Assembly: GCA_024362935.1 (NCBI GenBank)
Contig: JANCRA010000033.1
Span: 9,893,714-9,957,713 of the forward strand
Direction of reading: 5' to 3'
Source: Setophaga petechia
Taxonomy: Eukaryota > Chordata > Aves > Passeriformes > Parulidae
DNA: 64,000 nt
The position numbers and the translations under genes were made by a program. Positions 39,149 through 50,388 of the stretch are shown here, piece after piece. The notes beneath the pieces are model-generated. The model was not told the origin of the DNA. It saw only the letters and a program-made list of their open reading frames with translations, and did no database searches. Positions within the stretch are counted from its first letter, which is position 1, and each line of letters begins with the position of its first letter.

Positions 39149-40480
39149 TATAATATCTCACAACATTCTTATGCTCAGTCTTGATTGGAATATATATGGG
39201 AATAACCTAGGCTTGAGAACAACTTTGTAAGATTAATGGAAGATTCACTAGCCAATTTATCATTCTGTTAATTATAACTATATAGAAATCATTCCTTAAA
39301 AATATCTTATAATGACAAATCATCCCTTCAGATTTAGAGGCATTACATGTGCATATTGAGAACAAAATTTCATCCATTTGGAGTCTCACAAGAAAGATTG
39401 CAATCACTTAATTTTGTGTACTTTTTAGAGGGTTTTTTTTGTAATAGTAAGATAAAGCTCAGCTATGTTGAACCCTTTTAATGCAAAGATATAACTTAGT
39501 GGGCAAGAAATAGATCCCATCTTTGAAAGTGTCTATTTCGAGTAACATATTGAACCACTTACAAGCCATGTCACAACAGCATTAGTATAAAATACAACTG
39601 GTTGGCTTTCAGAAATATTTTTTTTTAATAAGCAAAGGGCCCATGATTAATTTAATTGCAAGATTAGCCATCTTATTTTGACCCTTTGACATTCAGCCCA
39701 TCATAAAATTGACTATATCTCAAATCCTCGAAGTTCTGCAAATTGTGTCTGGTCCATATTCCAGTTTTAAATCCATAATTTGACACTGTTCTGGTGAGAT
39801 ATAAGAATCCAACAGTTTCAAAAAAAAAAAAAAGACAAATTAGAACTTGTGTTAACCCATGAAAGAAATGCACTTTTTTTCCTTTACACAGCATGAATCT
39901 CAAGATTATTATCTTAAGTTTAAGTTATTGAAAGTTGAGAGAAATTTGTATCTCTTTCTTGACATGACTTCCTAAAAATATTACTCTAGAACCTGTTCAA
40001 ATAGAGCTAGTGTCTTAGTCCCTGGATTTTCTCTGCAGAATCGACAGGACACATAGGCACCTGGATAAAAATCATAACTAGAGAGGTCTGCAACAAGGAA
40101 ACATTATTCCAAAGAGAGAAGTAAAACAGGAACTATCGCTCTGCTTTGGTGAAATTTTACACTTGTGCTGTATCTCAACTACTGTTTCCTGGGGTGAAGA
40201 CCCAAAATAAAGGACCGTGCAGATAGACCGTTATCATGTTTGTGGGGAAACTCTCCGACTGGGAACGTGAAAGGCTAAAACTCAAACCCGTTAAATAGTG
40301 AAAGAGGCTTGACTCTTTTGGGAGAGCTTGATCCCAAGAAACGTCTAAGTCAAAAAACAGATTTTAGCCCTGTTTCTCACAACGAAGCAGGATGAGACAC
40401 ATTTCTCCGTGCAACATTCCACGCGGACAATTCCTGTTATTAGGTGGGAAGCGCAAACATTCTATCAGGTCGGGATTTTA
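39149..40480. other. Unannotated DNA left of the CpG island
   Basis: Repeat-poor A+T-rich sequence holding an A-run (39820-39833). CpG density begins to rise after about 40400. If the island fires in both directions, a leftward first exon would lie in its last few hundred bases, but I could not define one. Confidence 0.45.
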
Positions 40481-40846
40481 TCGCCTACACACCTGAGCAG
40501 GAGCAGTCCCACATGGAGCTCTGGCTCCCCGGCACCCCCGATCCTCTCGCCGCCCCACCCGGCACTCCTGAGGCGGCTCCCCGGGCGGGCGCCGAGCGCG
40601 CTGTGAGGGAGCCGAACGCTGAGGGAGAAGCGGCAGCCGTGGGACGGGGCGATTCCCGGGGGGCGACGAGGAGGCGGAGCTCGGCCCCAGCCCCCGAGAC
40701 GCACAGGGCGAAGAGCTCCTTGCAGGGGCCGCGGGCTCCCTGCAGGCTTCCCCCTCCTTGGCTGCGCTCGGGCGGGAGCCCCCGGCAAGGGGCTGGGGGA
40801 GGCGCCTCGCAACAGATGGTTCGAGCCGGCTCCTGGCGCGGCCCGC

Positions 40847-40880
40847 ATTGGCCAGCGACGCGGGAAAGGGCGGGCGGGCC
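40847..40880. promoter_or_regulatory. CCAAT / E2F-like / Sp1 site cluster
   Basis: ATTGG at 40847-40851 is an inverted CCAAT box (NF-Y). GCGGGAAA at 40860-40867 matches the E2F consensus. GGGCGGGCGGGCC at 40868-40880 gives overlapping Sp1/KLF GC boxes. The three lie within 34 bp, an arrangement common in promoters of housekeeping and cell-cycle genes. The match is by motif only; binding is not shown. Confidence 0.5.
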
Positions 40881-41002
40881 GCCGCAGCGGCGGCTCCGCG
40901 GCGGGGGCGCAGCGCCCGCAGCCCAGATCGCTCGCCTCCCGCTGGGCTGCCGAGACCGCCTCCGCTGCGGAACGGTGCTCGCCTCTCACGGCTCCAGCAC
41001 CT

Positions 41003-41008
41003 GTGAGT
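41003..41008 (+). other. Candidate 5' splice site of first exon
   Basis: GTGAGT at 41003-41008 matches the intronic side of the donor consensus, preceded by CACCT, which is a poor exonic side. It would end a first exon starting somewhere near the CCAAT/E2F cluster. Confidence 0.3.
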
Positions 41009-41345
41009 GTCCGCCCGGCGAGGCTGCGAGTGCTGCCGCATCCACGCGCAGCCGGCCGGGGCCCCCGGGGCCGCTCGTGCGGCGGGGCGGGAGGCCCGGA
41101 GGGCGCGAGGCCCGGAGGGCGCGGCCGCCGCCCGCGCTTGGGGCCGGGGGCCGGAGCCGCCGCCTCCTCCAGTCTAACCGGGGCGCTGGGGAGACGAGGA
41201 AAGGCTGGGGGAATTCTCCCCCGGGTGGGAGACGGAATCCATGCCGGGGGCATCCTTATCACCGATAGGCGAGGGGAGCCGCTGCTCCCTCTTCCCGCTC
41301 CCCCTTTCCCTGTGTTCCGGCTTCACCGATGCAGAGCCGCTTGTA

Positions 41346-41351
41346 GTGAGT
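41346..41351 (+). other. Candidate 5' splice site at island edge
   Basis: GTGAGT at 41346-41351, followed by AATT, matches the donor consensus and lies where the G+C content falls to background, the usual place for the end of a CpG-island first exon. The exon would contain only a five-codon frame starting near 41330, hence a 5' untranslated exon. Confidence 0.35.
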
Positions 41352-41576
41352 AATTACCGGGTTTCGGTGCTCGGCGCTCAGTGGAGAGCGGGGGACGGAC
41401 TGTCAGTGGGGAGATGAGATGCCAGGGAAGTGACTTGTCCAAGGTCAGTCTGTCGGACAGTGGCAAATAACGTCCTGTACTAAAAACTTCTGATTTCTAG
41501 CCTTGTGCTGGCCTATTCAAGAGCCCTGCAAGGCACCAGGCATAAATCTGACTGTAGGACTATTTTTTTCTCAGAG

Positions 41577-41646
41577 TTTTTTTTGTTTGTTGTGTTTGGG
41601 GGTTTTTTGTTTTGTTTTTTTTTGGTTGTCGTTGTTGGTTTGTTTT
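41577..41646. repeat. T/G low-complexity tract
   Basis: About 70 bp of T and G, TTTTTGTTTG-like, with only scattered C. On the + strand it is T/G, the opposite of the A/C tract at 31220-31391. Confidence 0.85.
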
Positions 41647-43925
41647 AAAGTCATGTATGGCTGTTAAAGCATGCAGAGGTGCAGCATCTGTGTCATCTCC
41701 TTTGTTTTCTCCAACCTTCAGACATGTGAATGGATGCATAAGTGATTATGCTTTTCTGTGACTAATGTTAAATTTAGTAGGAAATTATTGGTAGAAGTAC
41801 CATGTTTTTTTCCAAAACTTTTACCATGGCAATAAATTGGTTTTTTGGCTTTTTTTCCTATTAATAGTGAATGTCTTCTTATACTATCAGAGACTTGTTG
41901 TGAAAAGCCTTTAAACTGGTTAAGTGGCAGCTGCATTCCAAAATGAATCTGCAGTGCAATAGCGTTTATTCTCAGTGCATGTAAGATATAAGGCATGGCA
42001 GGCCGTGCTTTTAGAACTTATGCACTAGAGTATAATGTGGTTGAGTTCTCTGAAGGATGCAACTGGATTGTTTGTTTTTGTGCTAGCTATGTACATAGCA
42101 ATTCTCTTTCCTTCTCTCTCTCCTCTCCAAGAATAATTTCAATGAGTTTGCACAAAGATACTCTGTAGCTTATCCCTGCTAATGTTTAGTGTTTCTTTTG
42201 AATTTCCCATTATGTGAAAGTAAAACTGACACCCACGAGCATATATTTGAGATTTAAAGTAGTATTAGAGTCGTCAGAGTCAATCCTTTTTATAGACTTT
42301 AATTCTTGCATTTCATAACATTTTCTACGGCAGAGAAACTGAAAAGTTGAAGTGTGCTCTTCAAAAGCTAAGCTGTCCTTGCTACCATCTCAATTTACCT
42401 TAGCTACTCCTCTTGTTTTTTTGAGGTGGGGTGGGAGGGCAGGGAAATGGAACATGAGAGAAGTTAAATGCACAAAATGTTAGTGTAAGTAGGACAGCTT
42501 TATTTTTAATCTCTGTTCTGGAGTTAGGTGAACTCCGTACACTTTCAACACAAATCATGGAATTGAAGGCCAGGTTTCTGGTATCACAGGCTTCCCCTAG
42601 TGTGGATATTTTGTCGTTTGAATTTGGAGGGGTTTGTAGGTGTTTGTTTTGGTCTCATTCAGAAAATAGAATGTTGGTCTCAAATCCTTTCTTGGATTTT
42701 TTTTTTCCCCCTGGACTTGGATATTTGAAAAAAAAAATGACACTTTTAATTGTGCTTGTGTTTTGGCTGTATATTATTTGATGGGCTTTTTTATTTTCTC
42801 TTTTTTTTTTTTTCTTCAATAGATTCCTTGCAAGAAGTCTTATTTTGGGTAATTTCTGGCTGAAAGTGTTGTCTGTACTGCATAAACTAATTTGATTCGT
42901 TTCCCCTTTCACTACCAGCTTCTCCATCATTTCTTCTAAATGGATAGGAAAATGTCTGTAGGTTTTTTTTGACTAAGTAGCTGATATTATTTAATTAAAC
43001 AAACAAACAAAAGAAGTTGTAACGGATGTTGTTTTGCTCTGGCTATGTTTTCTTTTCAAGAAAGTCTGTGTATTTCACTATTGTGACTTCCTCTTGAGCA
43101 TTTCTGTTATAAGAATCTCAGGTTGGAAGAGTTATGGTTGCTTATCTACAAACGGTAATTCAAACAGACTTGGTGATATCACATTTGCAAATATAACTGA
43201 TTTATAAATGAGTAGGAGCCTTCTGTGTTGTGAGAGAGAAGGTGATAGAATAAAGCAAACACTTTTGCTGTGTAATAGAAATATGTATTTTTGCAATGAT
43301 AGATTTAATATCTAATGTCAAAAAACCTCTACAACTTGGTGCAAATTTATATTTTACCTTCCCTTCAAAATTGTTTTTAAAAGTAATTAATTGGAAAGCC
43401 AGATATCTCTAAGTTACTTGTAGATACTTGCTACATCTTCTCTACTGACTTGTAGAGAGCATAAAGTGCTATGAAATCATTAAATTAATTTTTAAATAGT
43501 TGTAACTCCTCAGTGAAGCACAGTATTTTTTTCACTTTTTCCTCTTAACATACTTCCTTCCACCATCAGATGTTGTCTTACTGTGAAATTTAGAATTGAG
43601 TGAAAGCATGATAAAGAACTTCAACAAACCCATCAAAGAATCTTGGTTAAAGATTCCAGTGAGGTCACACTTCTGGGTAGAATGCTCCAGGCCTTTGCCA
43701 ATTTTCATCAAGAGTAGATAAGCCCTGCCTTTTTAGGTGTCTCTGGCAGTATTCTGGACAGAATATGCTCTCATTTTTTATCAGTATGCTGGGTCAGTTT
43801 TTCAGGCTGGAGTGGACATAATAGGGAATGACATATAGGCTTACATTTTTGAGAATATCTGGAGTTTAATCTAGTACAAACCATGATTTAATTTGAAACC
43901 TGACAAGCTTAATGAGTGAGATTTA

Positions 43926-44025
43926 CTTTGTCTTTTTTTGTTTGGTTGGTATTTTGTGTGTATGGTTTTTTGGCGTTTGTTTTTTTTGGTGTTGTTTGGG
44001 GTGTTTGTTCTTTTGTTTGTTTTCC
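43926..44025. repeat. T/G low-complexity tract
   Basis: About 100 bp almost free of A and C, built from irregular TTTG, GGTT and GTGTG units. The 79-codon - strand open frame covering it is a composition artefact. Confidence 0.85.
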
Positions 44026-44609
44026 TGTTGCCCCCCACTTCCCATTTATATGAATTTCTTATACACTTGGATTTTTGTTTAACTTTTGGAAATTGTCTGA
44101 ATTTCTCCATGTAGTTTGTTGCTGGTTAGCTGCTTCTCCACTGCCTGTCCCCATGACCCTTCCTCACCCTTCACTTAAATGGTGTGTGGGAAGAAATTCT
44201 GAAATGATAGTACAAGTTCAATAAAGGAGAATTTCAGCTAATTAGTGGCAGACCTCTGTAGGAAGAAAAAGGATGTGTAATATTTCTGAATTCTATAAAA
44301 ATGTTATTCTAGTTTTTATTTGTTCTTTTGTATTTCTGTGTGTGTTTTCTAACATTAGTTCACCTTTTACAGTAAAATCAGAATAGCAGCTCTAAGTTCA
44401 GTGAGTTGAAGCAGTTTGTGGAACTGAAATAAAAGTTTTGATGAGTAATCACTAGTACTGATTAGCTATATTTATTTAATGGATTGGTGGGAGAGAGTGT
44501 CAAAATAAAGCTAATCTATCAGGCTCTTAGTTGTTGCTAACTTGTATATAGTATTCTGAAATGAAGGTTGCAACTTTGTGGTGATGGGTAAGCAACTGTA
44601 AATATCAAT

Positions 44610-44810
44610 ATGTCAGACATGAATGGTGGAATGCATCAGGAAATGACATCCATATTAGATGAAATTTCATTGCTTCTGAAAGACTTGTTCTGTTTAGAAA
44701 TGGGCAGCACCTTATTTCAAGTTCCTGAAAGGAAAAAATTTAACTGCCTGTCTTATTTGAAGATTTTAGGCAAAAGTCATTGTGAAACACTGAAATTACT
44801 GATCCCCGAG
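44610..44810 (+). CDS. Weak candidate coding exon, unidentified
   Basis: An ATG at 44610 opens a frame of 67 codons that ends exactly at CCCGAG before GTAAGA, a strong donor at 44811. The peptide starts MSDMNGGMHQEMTSILDE and ends CETLKLLIPE, with a leucine-rich helical character. It could be a first coding exon following a noncoding exon in the CpG island, about 3.3 kb upstream. An alternative acceptor (TCAG ending at 44616) has a poor pyrimidine tract. I do not recognise the protein, and chance is a real alternative. Confidence 0.2.
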
Positions 44811-45749
44811 GTAAGAAGCCCTGGAAAGAGTGTAGTTCTACTGTGATCTGACAGTTCTGATCATCTCTGTAATTGAGTCGTTGACTATGACTCTCCAACT
44901 TAATAGATTAAATTGCTGTGTATAAGAACTTGTGATTTTGAGTAGTATGTGGGAAAGGAAGATTGTGCATCTAAAAGATGCCGAGTTGTGTCAGAAGCTG
45001 ATGTTATTTTCAGTGTGGAAACTGAATAAGGAAAATACCTTATGGGTTTTTGGTATCTGAAAGTCCTGATCAATTGACCTGTTGTATAGATTTTCTTAGA
45101 TCTGCTTATAGATTTATTATTTTTCTTCTGAATTCTGTCTTTGTGGTTGAAGTGTTAACAATGTGAAGTTCTTTATGCATCTTTATTTGCAATTACCTGC
45201 ATGTTACCCCAGAGTTTCTGCCTTTCAGTGGGCAGAAAGAACACAATCAAAAAGGACAGGAGTGTGTTTTAGGGTGGGTTTTGCTCTCTTTTTATAATTT
45301 TAGTTAAAATTATAAACTTGTATCTTTTACTACTGTGACTGAAATATGCAGTCTAGGAAATTGCAGCTTGCTTCTAAGGAAAGTTAAGGTGCCAAAATGC
45401 TAAGAACTAAAGTTTCAATACTTCTCCAACAACAAATACTTGGTAGACACATGATAGAAGACTAGTACCTAATTTTTTATTCTCCCACGTATTACAGTAC
45501 AGCACCATTGAAGGACTTCTTAAATAACTGCTCCTTTGTCATCCATTCTTTATTGGAGGGAGAAGTAGTCAATGTGGAAGACTTGAGTGGTTTAGAGAAA
45601 AATGATATGTTTCTGCTCTTAGAAAGCTTTTTTTATGGATAATATGTGCAGAGACAAATTACTTTACAAATGTCACTTAGTTGTGCATATGGAAGTGTGA
45701 GACAGTATGGTTGCCATCAAAGACACCACTGCAAAGTGTCTTCTGCCTT
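44811..45749. other. Intron-like DNA including putative minus-strand 3' UTR
   Basis: No + strand exon seen. On the - strand, TTTATT at 45549-45554 reads AATAAA, a polyadenylation signal about 200 nt after the stop codon of the candidate terminal exon at 45750. Confidence 0.4.
45549..45554 (-). terminator. AATAAA polyadenylation signal, minus strand
   Basis: Canonical AATAAA on the - strand, about 196 nt downstream of the TAG at 45752-45750. It gives a short 3' UTR for the candidate exon. The hexamer is common by chance, so it supports the exon only together with the other signals. Confidence 0.35.
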
Positions 45750-45962
45750 CTAATTCACTGGGTCAGTCTTCATCTCTTGTTGGATGTCTGGCAGTACCAT
45801 GATGCAGTGCTGTCTGATCCACTTGGGGTCTTCAGCTGTTTCTGAGCCTAGCACACTGATGAAAGTGGAGGCATCTGTAAGAGTAGATAAATGAGTTCCA
45901 AGCAGTACATCTAAATCTCTGTCTAATGATCTGTCTTTGGTCATACTCGTTTGATAGTCTAA
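45750..45962 (-). CDS. Candidate terminal coding exon, unidentified protein
   Basis: Reading the - strand, a pyrimidine-containing acceptor (GCTTTAATCTTACAG) ends at 45963. From 45962 an open frame of 70 codons runs to TAG at 45752-45750. Its start includes LDYQTSMTKDRSLDRDLDV, and its end includes KWIRQHCIMVLPDIQQEMK before TDPVN and the stop. Codon choice and amino-acid mix look coding (acidic and amphipathic, with one Trp). A second AG at 45875-45876 could act as an alternative acceptor in the same frame. AATAAA follows about 200 nt on. I cannot place the protein in a family. It lies antisense to the T-rich transcribed-looking strand, so a nested gene, an overlapping gene's end or a decayed copy are all possible. 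Confidence 0.4.
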   Translation of the reverse strand, partial: LDYQTSMTKDRSLDRDLDVLLGTHLSTLTDASTFISVLGSETAEDPKWIRQHCIMVLPDIQQEMKTDPVN

Positions 45963-46042
45963 CTGTAAGATTAAAGCAATCATTAGAAATTCTATTCAAT
46001 TACCTTGCCTGTGATATTTGCATGGATTATTTTCTTGGTACT

Positions 46043-46075
46043 GTCTGCTGGAGAGCAGACTTGCAACCAGCAGAC
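46043..46075. other. Overlapping inverted repeats (alternative hairpins)
   Basis: GTCTGCTGG at 46043-46051 is a perfect inverted match to CCAGCAGAC at 46067-46075. Its first seven bases also match AGCAGAC at 46054-46060. The left arm can therefore pair with either of two right arms, giving two mutually exclusive hairpins. No known RNA family was recognised. Confidence 0.6.
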
Positions 46076-46217
46076 TTGGATACAGTACAAGATCCTGTAG
46101 GTTCTGTAGCTGTTTACACTATGATATTAATAGTGTTAAATTAGCAACATCAGCAATATCAATTGATTTTTAAATTCAGACTGTGACATTTGTTAAAATG
46201 TCAAACGTGCAAACATC

Positions 46218-46612
46218 CTATGTACAGTAAAAGATCTTCTGGCCCTGACAAATGGTAAATGAGAAGATTGCAGACTGTAGAAAATGTAAATATTCTTTTG
46301 GAAGTTGTTCGATGGCAAGACAAAAGTACTCCCCTCTAAGCAGAAGAGGATTAATTTTCACCTCTATAAAAAAAGCTGGAGACTGATTTGCATACTTAAT
46401 ATGTGTGTTGGTGTCTTCCTTTCTTTCAGGCACTGCTGTTGAATTGGAATTTGTCCTGCTTTTATTAGGCACGTACTCCAGCACTTCACTCTAGAAAAAT
46501 GGTGTCGTTTCAATTTGCTCCTCTTGCAATATTCTTGAAAATTTTGAGGCTGTCTTTTAGTTTTTAACATATTTAGTTCACTTGTTAAGTAGTTTTCCAT
46601 CAGATGGCTTAC
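46218..46612 (-). pseudogene. Possible broken coding remnant, unidentified
   Basis: On the - strand one frame (46600 downwards) reads MENYLTSELNMLKTKRQPQN and loses its coding look near position 46490. A second frame, opened by a TAG just before it, continues from 46484 with VPNKSRTNSNSTAVPERKED and later PAFFIEVKINPLLLRGEYF, stopping at 46218. Two adjacent frames of similar hydrophilic style suggest one coding region broken by a frameshift. They lie 5' of the candidate terminal exon on the same strand and might belong to the same gene or pseudogene. The splice phases I tried do not join, and chance cannot be excluded. Confidence 0.2.
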
Positions 46613-48050
46613 TGTAATACTAACTTACATGTTTAATTGGTGAATGCATTAAGCATGGCTTTAGGGAAAGGCTTAATCTAGTTTCAGATAATCCTTGTGA
46701 TTTTTACTCTTCCTGTCTCTAGTAGAGCAAGGATTTGTGGTTTCATGTTGGAGTACTAACTTTGCTAACTACAGATCATAGCTTATTATCTAGAACAATT
46801 TATAAGTTTATTTTATAGCTTCTGCACCAATGTTCTAAGGTGTGACTGAGTACTATATTTCAGCCAGTTCCAGTTATCTCATTAGAATTACAACTGAAGT
46901 TACTGTGCTATCAAACAATAAAACTAATCTGTGAGTTCATCCTGCTTTTATCTTGTAATATGGCTGTAGTTTGCAAAGAACCAGATAGCCTTGATAGTAA
47001 GTAATTTTCAAAATTACAAAAATAATTTTCAGATACCTCAAAATTTTTTGCCAGTTTTTGTAAGAATGAAGATGTTACGATTAAATAAATAAAAAGAACA
47101 GCTATATTAAATTTTAAAAAATATTAAGAATTACTGGAAGCTTTAACTTTGAACTATCAAAAATATTCTGTGACTACTGTGATGGATAAAGCTAAGTTAG
47201 ACCCTTGTTTTAATTACATGTGTGAAAAAATTTAATGGTGACTATGTAGTAAGGAAGTGTTATATCAGAAGCAGAGAAGCTATTAACACTAAATTTGAGC
47301 TCTTGATTTACATGTTAGTGTATGCTGAGCAGCTTTGTCCTCATAGCCTGGTGTGTAGTTGGATGCTGTTCTGCATTACACTTCAGGCAGCCTCTTGGAG
47401 CAAAATGGTTGGCACTGAGCACCTAACATCCATGGGAAACCACTGTTGCAAAGTGGTTTTGATTTAAAACAAGTCTAGACCAAGGTCAGAATTTTCCAGA
47501 ATGCTGATTATCCTTGTAGACATGTGTGCATAGCAATAAAAATTGAAATATCTTGTTGGCACTGGTGTGTAGTGCATATGTTACTAATGAATGCAGTGTA
47601 GTTATGTGGTGTAGTATTAAACAAAGTTTTCAGTTGTGCTTTTGAATTAAAAAAAATCTTCAAATCAAACCTGGAATGAAATTTGAAAGCATCATAGAAT
47701 AAGGACAATTAAATGTCTTTCAAACTTCTGGTCTCTGTTTTTAAGAAACCTGCTCTGGATTTATCTCAGTGACTCAGTTAATCTGACTCTTGATCACAGT
47801 CTTAATTTTTATTTTCTGGTGAAAAAAGTCTCACACTTAGCAGATCAGGATTTTAAAACACTGAACTACAACATGCCAGTTTTTATACTCTTGATTTCTG
47901 CTATTTCCTATCCCTTTCTTATACGCTGTGAGAAAATGAACTGTCTAGTTTTGATTTATTTTGCACAACACAAACTAAGCTTATTAAGTTCAAGTCAATT
48001 AAAATGAAATGTTTGAGCGTATGTCAGCTTCCCAGAAAATTGTATTTTAT
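46613..48050. other. Intron-like T-rich DNA, no exon seen
   Basis: A hand count of 46681-46740 gives T 25, A 12, G 13, C 10. No repeat family or coding block was recognised. Confidence 0.45.
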
Positions 48051-48104
48051 AATCCTGCACTTCACTATTCTGACAAGAATCCTGTGCTTCACTATTTTGA
48101 AGAA
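48051..48104. repeat. Two tandem copies of a 27-bp unit
   Basis: AATCCTGCACTTCACTATTC plus TGACAAG at 48051-48077 is followed immediately by a copy starting AATCCTGTGCTTCACTATTT at 48078-48104, with a few substitutions. It is a local duplication without visible function. Confidence 0.85.
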
Positions 48105-50379
48105 ATGTTTCCAGTAGAGGAATCAATCAGAAGAAATGAATCATCATCTGTGGGGAGATGAAGGGGGAAAAAAAAGGGAAAATAATGTCATCTATAAATT
48201 AATTTACCTTTGAGTGAACTCCTGCAACCTCTAGAAAGGTTATAACCTAGAATAGACCCTGATACTGCAAAACAGTATTCAAACTGTTTGTTGTGCTCAC
48301 CTTGTGTACTTTGCTGATGCAGAAGGAAGATCATCAGCTGCACAGGGAGCTTCCTTCACAGCTTGGAGCCCAGCCCCTGGTCCTGTTTTCCAGCAGCCTT
48401 AGGAAGGGTGTCTGATTGCTCTTGGCTGGATGTGTTTCGAGCCTTGTACTGTCTTCTGAAGGAAACAGTCCCAGTTTACTTTTTTATTATATTGTCACTA
48501 AAGAAAGAGCTGTTATACTTGTTCTGTGTTATCTTCGTTCCTTTGTTAGCATGTGTTCTGTAGAAACCAGTAATAGAGAAGTTATTGTACTTCAAGTGGA
48601 AACCTCTGCAGAAGATGTCAATTATTCTTTGTGGTAGGAGCCTTAAATGGAGTTCCAAGGTGAAATTATTTACAGCAGATAGGAACTTGCTTATTTCTAA
48701 AGTAGGATTAAGTCATGATATTACAGTAATCCTATTCATGGTGTGTAAGTTGCAGAAAATGCAAGGCTAGAAATCACTTCAAGTACAATGCAGTTCACTG
48801 CAAATTCTTCTGATCTGTCAGACTTCTACTTGAGTACCTTGACTTTTCTTTCCTTCTTTAGAAAACCTTATGTGACAATTTCGAAGTAGTTAGTCTCTTT
48901 AATTTACAGAAAAGGTGAGAGAGAGCATGCCACAATAGCCACTTTCCTAGCTGTGTTCATGTTTACATAGTTGAGGGGCACATTATTATCCATTCCTACC
49001 TTACTAAATACGCCAAGGATGTTGCAAAGTAAGGTTTCAAGACCTTATTTTGGGGTGGGTTTATAAGCAGTATTATCATGCATGTACTGAAGCTGGTGAA
49101 AACATATTTTGAGCAATGGAGTACCTCAGTTTGTATCAGCAGAAATTGGAAAATAACTTGGTATGTATTTTATTGGTTGACTTAAAAAAATACCTGTTTA
49201 AGAATCTCAAAAGTAAAGACAGTTCTGGGCCACTGCAGATAAATAACACCCTGGCCTAATCCAATATTCTTATTCTCACACCAAGGCAGTTACAGAGACC
49301 TATCAAGCTCATTGTTTTATCTCTTCTTGCAGCTGATAAAAGGCACTTTAGCATGTAAGAAAAACACAGATGTAAAGAGGTATGATACTGAGAAGTCCCC
49401 ATGGCTCAGCAAGTTCTGCAAGTTGTACTGGGTTTACGTGTTACAATTACTAACCCTTGATGGAATTTCTTTGCCTATAAATGTATGTTTTCACTAAATT
49501 GAACCTGTATTACAGTTTTGACCATTTATGTTTGGATTGCACTTTTCACAAAGATTCTTGAAGCTTTCTCTTGGGTGGTAGTTTGCATTTTTGAGCTCTT
49601 TGTTGAGTATGGATCAGTAAGGTGATGTGAAGAGAAGGGAACTAACTTGAAGATGTGTGCGTAACTGTGATTAGAATAAGATTATTTGGGAAAAAAGACA
49701 GCTGAAAAAGAGGGGAAATTCTTAGAAAAATGGCAGGTTGAAAGATAACATTTCCAATGAAAGAAAACAATGATTCTCTGTGACTTAGTTTTATAAAACC
49801 AGTAAGACTCGTTAATTTAAAACTATATTCTAAGTCCCATGTAACCTTTGTATTCAGAAGCAGCAGCATTTAGAATTGCTTATCTGATGACCTCTGAATG
49901 TGTTTGGTATATTGTGAAGGTTATTGTGTTAAGTTGGAATACGATGAGGATTTCTTTGACTCTTAGTAGGCATAGAGTTGAGGCACTTAATAAACTTATT
50001 TCCCAGGAAGCCTTTTATAGGTTGATTTACTACTGTATCGTAAAAAGATGTCTCTGGAGTGTAATAACATTTAGCTGACTATAAATTTTAGATGTTATGG
50101 AACATTCCACATCATCTGTTGGAGGGTGGAAGGAGAACAAATTCCAAACAATAACACTAAAGCATATGGTATGGAAACCATATTGTATTGGGGGATTGCA
50201 GCAGCAAGGGAGTTTAGACGGTGGAAGCCGCTACCTATTTCCCAATAAGCATCTCCTGTGGAAAGCTGCCTAGGTGGGCATTCAGGCAAAGCGGTCTAGT
50301 CCACACACCGCACTCAGCACAGCTAGCTCAGCAAGGAGAGCCAGAAGGGCCTTTTGCATGACAAGTCCCAGCAAAGGTT
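48105..50379. other. Intron-like DNA, no firm exon
   Basis: A block at 48300-48420 is richer in G+C and on the - strand ends at a donor-like AAG before GTGAGC (about 48296-48301). The frame there is only about 30 codons after a stop and is not called. The segment at 50160-50300 becomes G+C-richer as it approaches the second CpG block. Confidence 0.4.
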
Positions 50380-50388
50380 TGTTCAGGC

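Larger units (their letters stand above)
40481..41400. promoter_or_regulatory. CpG island, probable promoter
   Basis: About 900 bp of very G+C-rich DNA packed with CpG, in contrast to A+T-rich flanks. This is the signature of an unmethylated vertebrate promoter. No TATA box is seen. ATG codons are few; the one near 41330 gives only five codons before a stop, so the first exon is probably noncoding. Open frames of 265-274 codons exist on both strands across the same bases, because stop codons are rare in such DNA. Candidate 5' splice sites at 41003 and 41346 and the change of strand composition to the right favour + strand transcription. Divergent transcription is possible. Confidence 0.85.
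41401..44609. other. Intron-like T/G-rich DNA, no exon seen
   Basis: A hand count of 42481-42540 gives T 23, A 14, G 14, C 9. Two T/G low-complexity tracts lie here (listed separately). No coding block was identified. It is interpreted as the first intron of the inferred rightward transcript. Confidence 0.45.

Noticed and set aside
38769..39153. Open frames of 79-97 codons on +
   Set aside because: They lie antisense within the CR1 element at 38601-39148.
40444..41268. Open frames of 274 codons (+) and 265 codons (-) across the CpG island
   Set aside because: Both strands are open over the same bases because stop codons are rare in G+C-rich DNA. The translations are Arg/Gly/Pro/Ala-rich with no domain.
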